Shown here piece by piece: positions 6,827-7,752 of a stretch of DNA of 7,752 bases. Position 1 is the first letter of the stretch; every line of letters begins with the position of its first letter. Source of the DNA: Flavobacteriales bacterium UBA7519 (GTDB lineage: Bacteria; Bacteroidota; Bacteroidia; Flavobacteriales; Weeksellaceae); assembly GCA_002476905.1 (NCBI GenBank), contig DLND01000100.1, forward strand, positions 1 through 7,752. The letters run 5' to 3'. The position numbers and the translations under genes were made by a program. Below the pieces are notes generated by a model. It worked only from the letters and a program-made list of their open reading frames with translations, had not been told where the DNA came from and made no database searches.

Positions 6827-7309
6827 ATGGAAAAAGAATTTTCATCCACAGTAAAGATCCGTTTCGCAGATTGTGACCCCATTGGTCATCTGAATAATGT
6901 AAAATACCTCGAATATATGCTTAATGCAAGAGAAGATCACGTAGAACAGAACTACGGATTTACTTATGAGCAATATGCTAGAGAAACTGGATGCACTTGG
7001 GTTACTATCCAAAATGAAATTGCTTACCTAAAAGAAGTAAAATATAATTCTAAGGTAACTATTACCAGCAAAACCATTTTTGTTGATGACCTAACAGCGG
7101 TGGTAGAATTACTGATGATGGATGATAAAGGTGTAGTACACGCTGTTTTTTGGCTCACAGTGATTTACTTTAATATGAAGGCTAGAAGGGCTGAAAAAAT
7201 GCCGGAAAAGACCTTAAATCAGTTTGCCCATTTTCTTGTGAATATAGATTATAAAACATTTAAAGAAAGGGTTTCGTTTTTCAGAAGCCAGAATAAAATT
7301 AAAAATTAA
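6827..7309 (+). CDS. Acyl-CoA thioesterase, hotdog fold (4HBT/YbgC-FadM type)
   Basis: This is a predicted cytosolic hydrolase of acyl-CoA or related thioesters. The 160 residues fit a single hotdog domain. The active-site segment IRFADCDPIGHLNNVKYLEY (residues 11-30) carries the family Asp (D17), the Gly-His turn (G20, H21) and the NN..Y start of the long helix. The body continues with strands around ITSKTIFVDDLTAVVELLMM and VVHAVFWLTVIYFN. ATG 6827 is right because the catalytic motif begins about ten residues in, as usual for this family. The natural substrate cannot be told from sequence; fatty acyl-CoA clearance or phospholipid-linked metabolism are the usual guesses. It is two bases upstream of rmlD, so the two are probably co-transcribed, though a functional tie to rhamnose synthesis is not obvious. 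Confidence 0.87.
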   Translation: MEKEFSSTVKIRFADCDPIGHLNNVKYLEYMLNAREDHVEQNYGFTYEQYARETGCTWVTIQNEIAYLKEVKYNSKVTITSKTIFVDDLTAVVELLMMDDKGVVHAVFWLTVIYFNMKARRAEKMPEKTLNQFAHFLVNIDYKTFKERVSFFRSQNKIKN

Positions 7310-7311
7310 TA

Positions 7312-7752
7312 ATGAAAAAAATTCTTGTTATCGGAGGGAACGGCCAGCTTGGTCATTGTCTTCAGAAAATAGCGCCAAAGTATCATAATCTGTATGATTT
7401 TAATTTTACAGGATCTGCTGTAGTAGATATTACAAATTATGATCAGGTGGATGAGGCTTTTGCTGAGTATCAGCCTGATTTTGTGATTAATGCTTCGGCT
7501 TACACGGCGGTAGATCTTGCTGAAAAAGAATCAGACCGTGCATTTGCGGTAAATGCTGATGCAGTTGGAAATCTGGCTAAGGTCTGTAAAGATAATAACG
7601 CTGTGCTAATACACGTTTCCACAGATTATGTCTTTGACGGAGAGACTAATTTAAGTTATTCTGAGGATGATTTTACCAATCCCATAGGCGTATATGGTGC
7701 ATCCAAAAGAAAAGGTGAAGAACTGGCTTTAGACAACAATCCAGAAACTGTT
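7312..7752 (+). CDS. rmlD: dTDP-4-dehydrorhamnose reductase, 3'-truncated by window edge
   Basis: This enzyme performs the last step of dTDP-L-rhamnose synthesis, an NAD(P)H-dependent reduction of dTDP-4-keto-L-rhamnose; the sugar goes into O-antigen or capsule. Translation from ATG 7312 gives 147 residues in frame to the last base, about half of the usual ~290. The N-terminus has the Rossmann nucleotide loop GGNGQLG (8-14). The NASAYTAVDLAE segment (about 60-71) and HVSTDYVFDG are typical of RmlD, and the short-chain-dehydrogenase triad is intact at Thr104, Tyr128 and Lys132 (YGASK), the same numbering as I recall for the Salmonella enzyme. The start lies two bases after the thioesterase stop, suggesting coupled translation. 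The C-terminal substrate domain is outside the window. Other RmlD-like reductases remain possible, but the motifs favour RmlD. Confidence 0.93.
   Translation, partial: MKKILVIGGNGQLGHCLQKIAPKYHNLYDFNFTGSAVVDITNYDQVDEAFAEYQPDFVINASAYTAVDLAEKESDRAFAVNADAVGNLAKVCKDNNAVLIHVSTDYVFDGETNLSYSEDDFTNPIGVYGASKRKGEELALDNNPETV

Overview
The window comes from an AT-rich member of the Bacteroidota, most likely a flavobacterium of the Weeksellaceae type (Chryseobacterium or Elizabethkingia relatives). The organism call is inference. It rests on TAnnTTTG promoter elements, the absence of clear Shine-Dalgarno sites, signal peptides that all end Ala|Gln, a DUF6089-like barrel protein next to uppS and bamA, and a Wzc-type kinase with a Gly-Tyr tail. 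All genes lie on the + strand and are closely packed.

Layout. (1) Positions 1-1260 hold the C-terminal part of a Wzc-like tyrosine autokinase for capsule or exopolysaccharide export, cut by the left edge and closed by a hairpin terminator. (2) A 183-base gap carries that terminator and a good Bacteroidota promoter. (3) Positions 1443-6766 hold an envelope-biogenesis operon: a DUF6089-like outer-membrane barrel protein, uppS (undecaprenyl diphosphate synthase), bamA (outer-membrane protein insertase) and two tandem OmpH/Skp-type periplasmic chaperones. Gaps are 5, 30, 21 and 33 bases, and I see no internal promoter. A strong terminator ends it. (4) Positions 6827-7309 encode a hotdog-fold acyl-CoA thioesterase. 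Two bases later comes rmlD (dTDP-rhamnose synthesis), which runs off the right edge.

How the genes work together. UppS makes the lipid carrier used for peptidoglycan, O-antigen and capsule subunits. RmlD makes a sugar precursor and the Wzc-like kinase controls polymer export. BamA and the two chaperones handle outer-membrane proteins, and the DUF6089-like protein is probably one of these or a helper. The window is therefore a conserved outer-membrane assembly operon lying between surface-polysaccharide genes.

I found no CRISPR array, mobile element, tRNA, rRNA or defence system, and no convincing wholly new system. The points most worth a second look are the (Gly-Tyr)10 tail of the kinase, the uncharacterised barrel protein with a terminal Cys-X-Cys, the divergent OmpH pair, the odd BamA C-terminus, and a promoter element inside a terminator U-tract that would give a leaderless thioesterase mRNA.
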